DNA of 64,000 nucleotides from Robertmurraya sp. FSL R5-0851 (GTDB lineage: Bacteria; Bacillota; Bacilli; Bacillales; Cytobacillaceae). The notes below the pieces were generated by a model. The model saw only the letters and a list, made by a program, of their open reading frames with translations. It was not told the origin of the DNA and made no database searches. Made by a program: the position numbers and the translations under genes. The stretch lies in contig NZ_JBBOOE010000001.1 of assembly GCF_038002965.1 (NCBI RefSeq), forward strand, positions 2,151,001 through 2,215,000, in the 5' to 3' direction. Position 1 is the first letter of the stretch. Each line of letters begins with the position of its first letter. This document shows positions 63,707 to 64,000 of this stretch, in pieces.

Positions 63707-64000
63707 CTAAGATAGTTCTACATCCTGTCTTAAAGCCAGTGTAGGACGCATTTTCCCGTATCCCGTTGCTTGTTCATAAGCAGCCCCAATTCTCAATACT
63801 TCATAATCCCCTCTAGGTGGGCCGACAATTTGAATCCCAAGAGGAAGTCCCTCTTTTGTAAAACCACTCGGAACGGACAAAGAAGGATTCCCGGTAGCAG
63901 AAATATAATAACAAGACCGCATCCAATCAATATAGTTTTCCATTTGGACGCCATCAATACTATCTGGGTACTCAATGTCTGCATCAAAGGCTGGAACTTG
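63707..64000 (-). CDS. Amidase signature family protein, C-terminal part (continues beyond the right edge)
   Basis: The frame is open from the window edge to the stop at 63707 and gives 97 residues. It reads YIDWMRSCYYISATGNPSLS then VPSGFTKEGLPLGIQIVGPP and YEQATG, the classical C-terminal end of GatA-type amidases (N/TG(N/H)PxLSVPxGF, LPLGIQxVG). The Ser-Ser-Lys active site lies outside. It precedes the M20 gene by about 110 nt on the same strand. Confidence 0.9.
   Translation of the reverse strand, partial: QVPAFDADIEYPDSIDGVQMENYIDWMRSCYYISATGNPSLSVPSGFTKEGLPLGIQIVGPPRGDYEVLRIGAAYEQATGYGKMRPTLALRQDVELS

Overview
The window looks like chromosomal DNA of an endospore-forming Bacillaceae bacterium (Bacillus sensu lato). 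The evidence is moderate-to-low GC, strong AGGAGG-type ribosome binding sites, a T-box leader, a GltC-gltBD pair arranged as in Bacillus subtilis, a gerA-type germinant receptor operon, an SR1P-like peptide, an HU protein and CcpA-type cre sites. No rRNA, tRNA or CRISPR array was seen. Most genes lie on the minus strand. Both window edges cut a gene: leuA at the left and an amidase at the right.

Layout. 1-4.1 kb: leuA start with its T-box leader, an NTF2-like protein, a D-threonine-aldolase-type PLP enzyme and an APC amino acid permease. 4.2-4.9 kb: an IS200-type element. 5.2-9.3 kb: a germinant receptor operon in the order B-A-C plus a two-helix D protein. 9.4-16.6 kb: housekeeping and small genes, namely a phosphodiesterase, a nitrilase with a sodium symporter and a tiny symporter accessory protein, VOC and SRPBCC proteins, an MFS remnant and a 5-formyl-THF cyclo-ligase-type protein. 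16.7-19.8 kb: a 14-residue-repeat coiled-coil protein and a secreted GH3 glucosidase. 20.2-27.7 kb: HU, glutamate synthase gltB-gltD and divergent gltC. 27.9-31.1 kb: a PrsW protease, a repeat-rich intergenic stretch, a CueP copper protein interrupted by one in-frame TGA, and a small spore-type protein. 31.2-34.8 kb: a ketone-body module (scoA, scoB, thiolase and divergent LysR), in which both the thiolase and the LysR gene carry a frameshift. 34.9-40.4 kb: a vWA and macro-domain pair, a HicB-like protein, a frameshifted HelD and a YdbC-like protein. 40.5-45.3 kb: a type III restriction-modification system. 45.8-58.1 kb: a sugar or polyol catabolic island holding an aldehyde dehydrogenase, an SR1P-like peptide, a split transketolase whose N-subunit gene is broken by an IS4-family element, a zinc alcohol dehydrogenase, an SDR, a GPH symporter, a frameshifted AraC regulator and a secreted esterase. 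The island is bracketed by two direct copies of a ~108-bp hairpin element. 58.3-60.8 kb: small membrane proteins. 60.8-64 kb: a two-gene membrane module (DUF5058-like plus partner) with an M20 amidohydrolase and an amidase.

How the parts work together. gltC-gltBD handles glutamate synthesis. The T-box controls leucine synthesis. The ger operon senses germinants. scoAB plus thiolase would turn acetoacetate into acetyl-CoA. The 46-58 kb island would import a polyol or sugar (GPH symporter), oxidise it (zinc dehydrogenase, SDR), cleave the ketose (transketolase pair) and oxidise an aldehyde product. It is probably silent here because tktN and the regulator gene are broken. The last module probably imports and hydrolyses an acylated or amide compound.

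The most interesting item is cueP. The family's first conserved cysteine codon is TGA, and 11 nt downstream lies a perfect 7-bp hairpin with a GGT loop, the geometry of a bacterial SECIS element. This could be an undescribed selenocysteine CueP or simply a nonsense mutation. Several other genes carry single-base frameshifts, three of the four in homopolymer runs, so sequencing error must be excluded before any of them is called a pseudogene.
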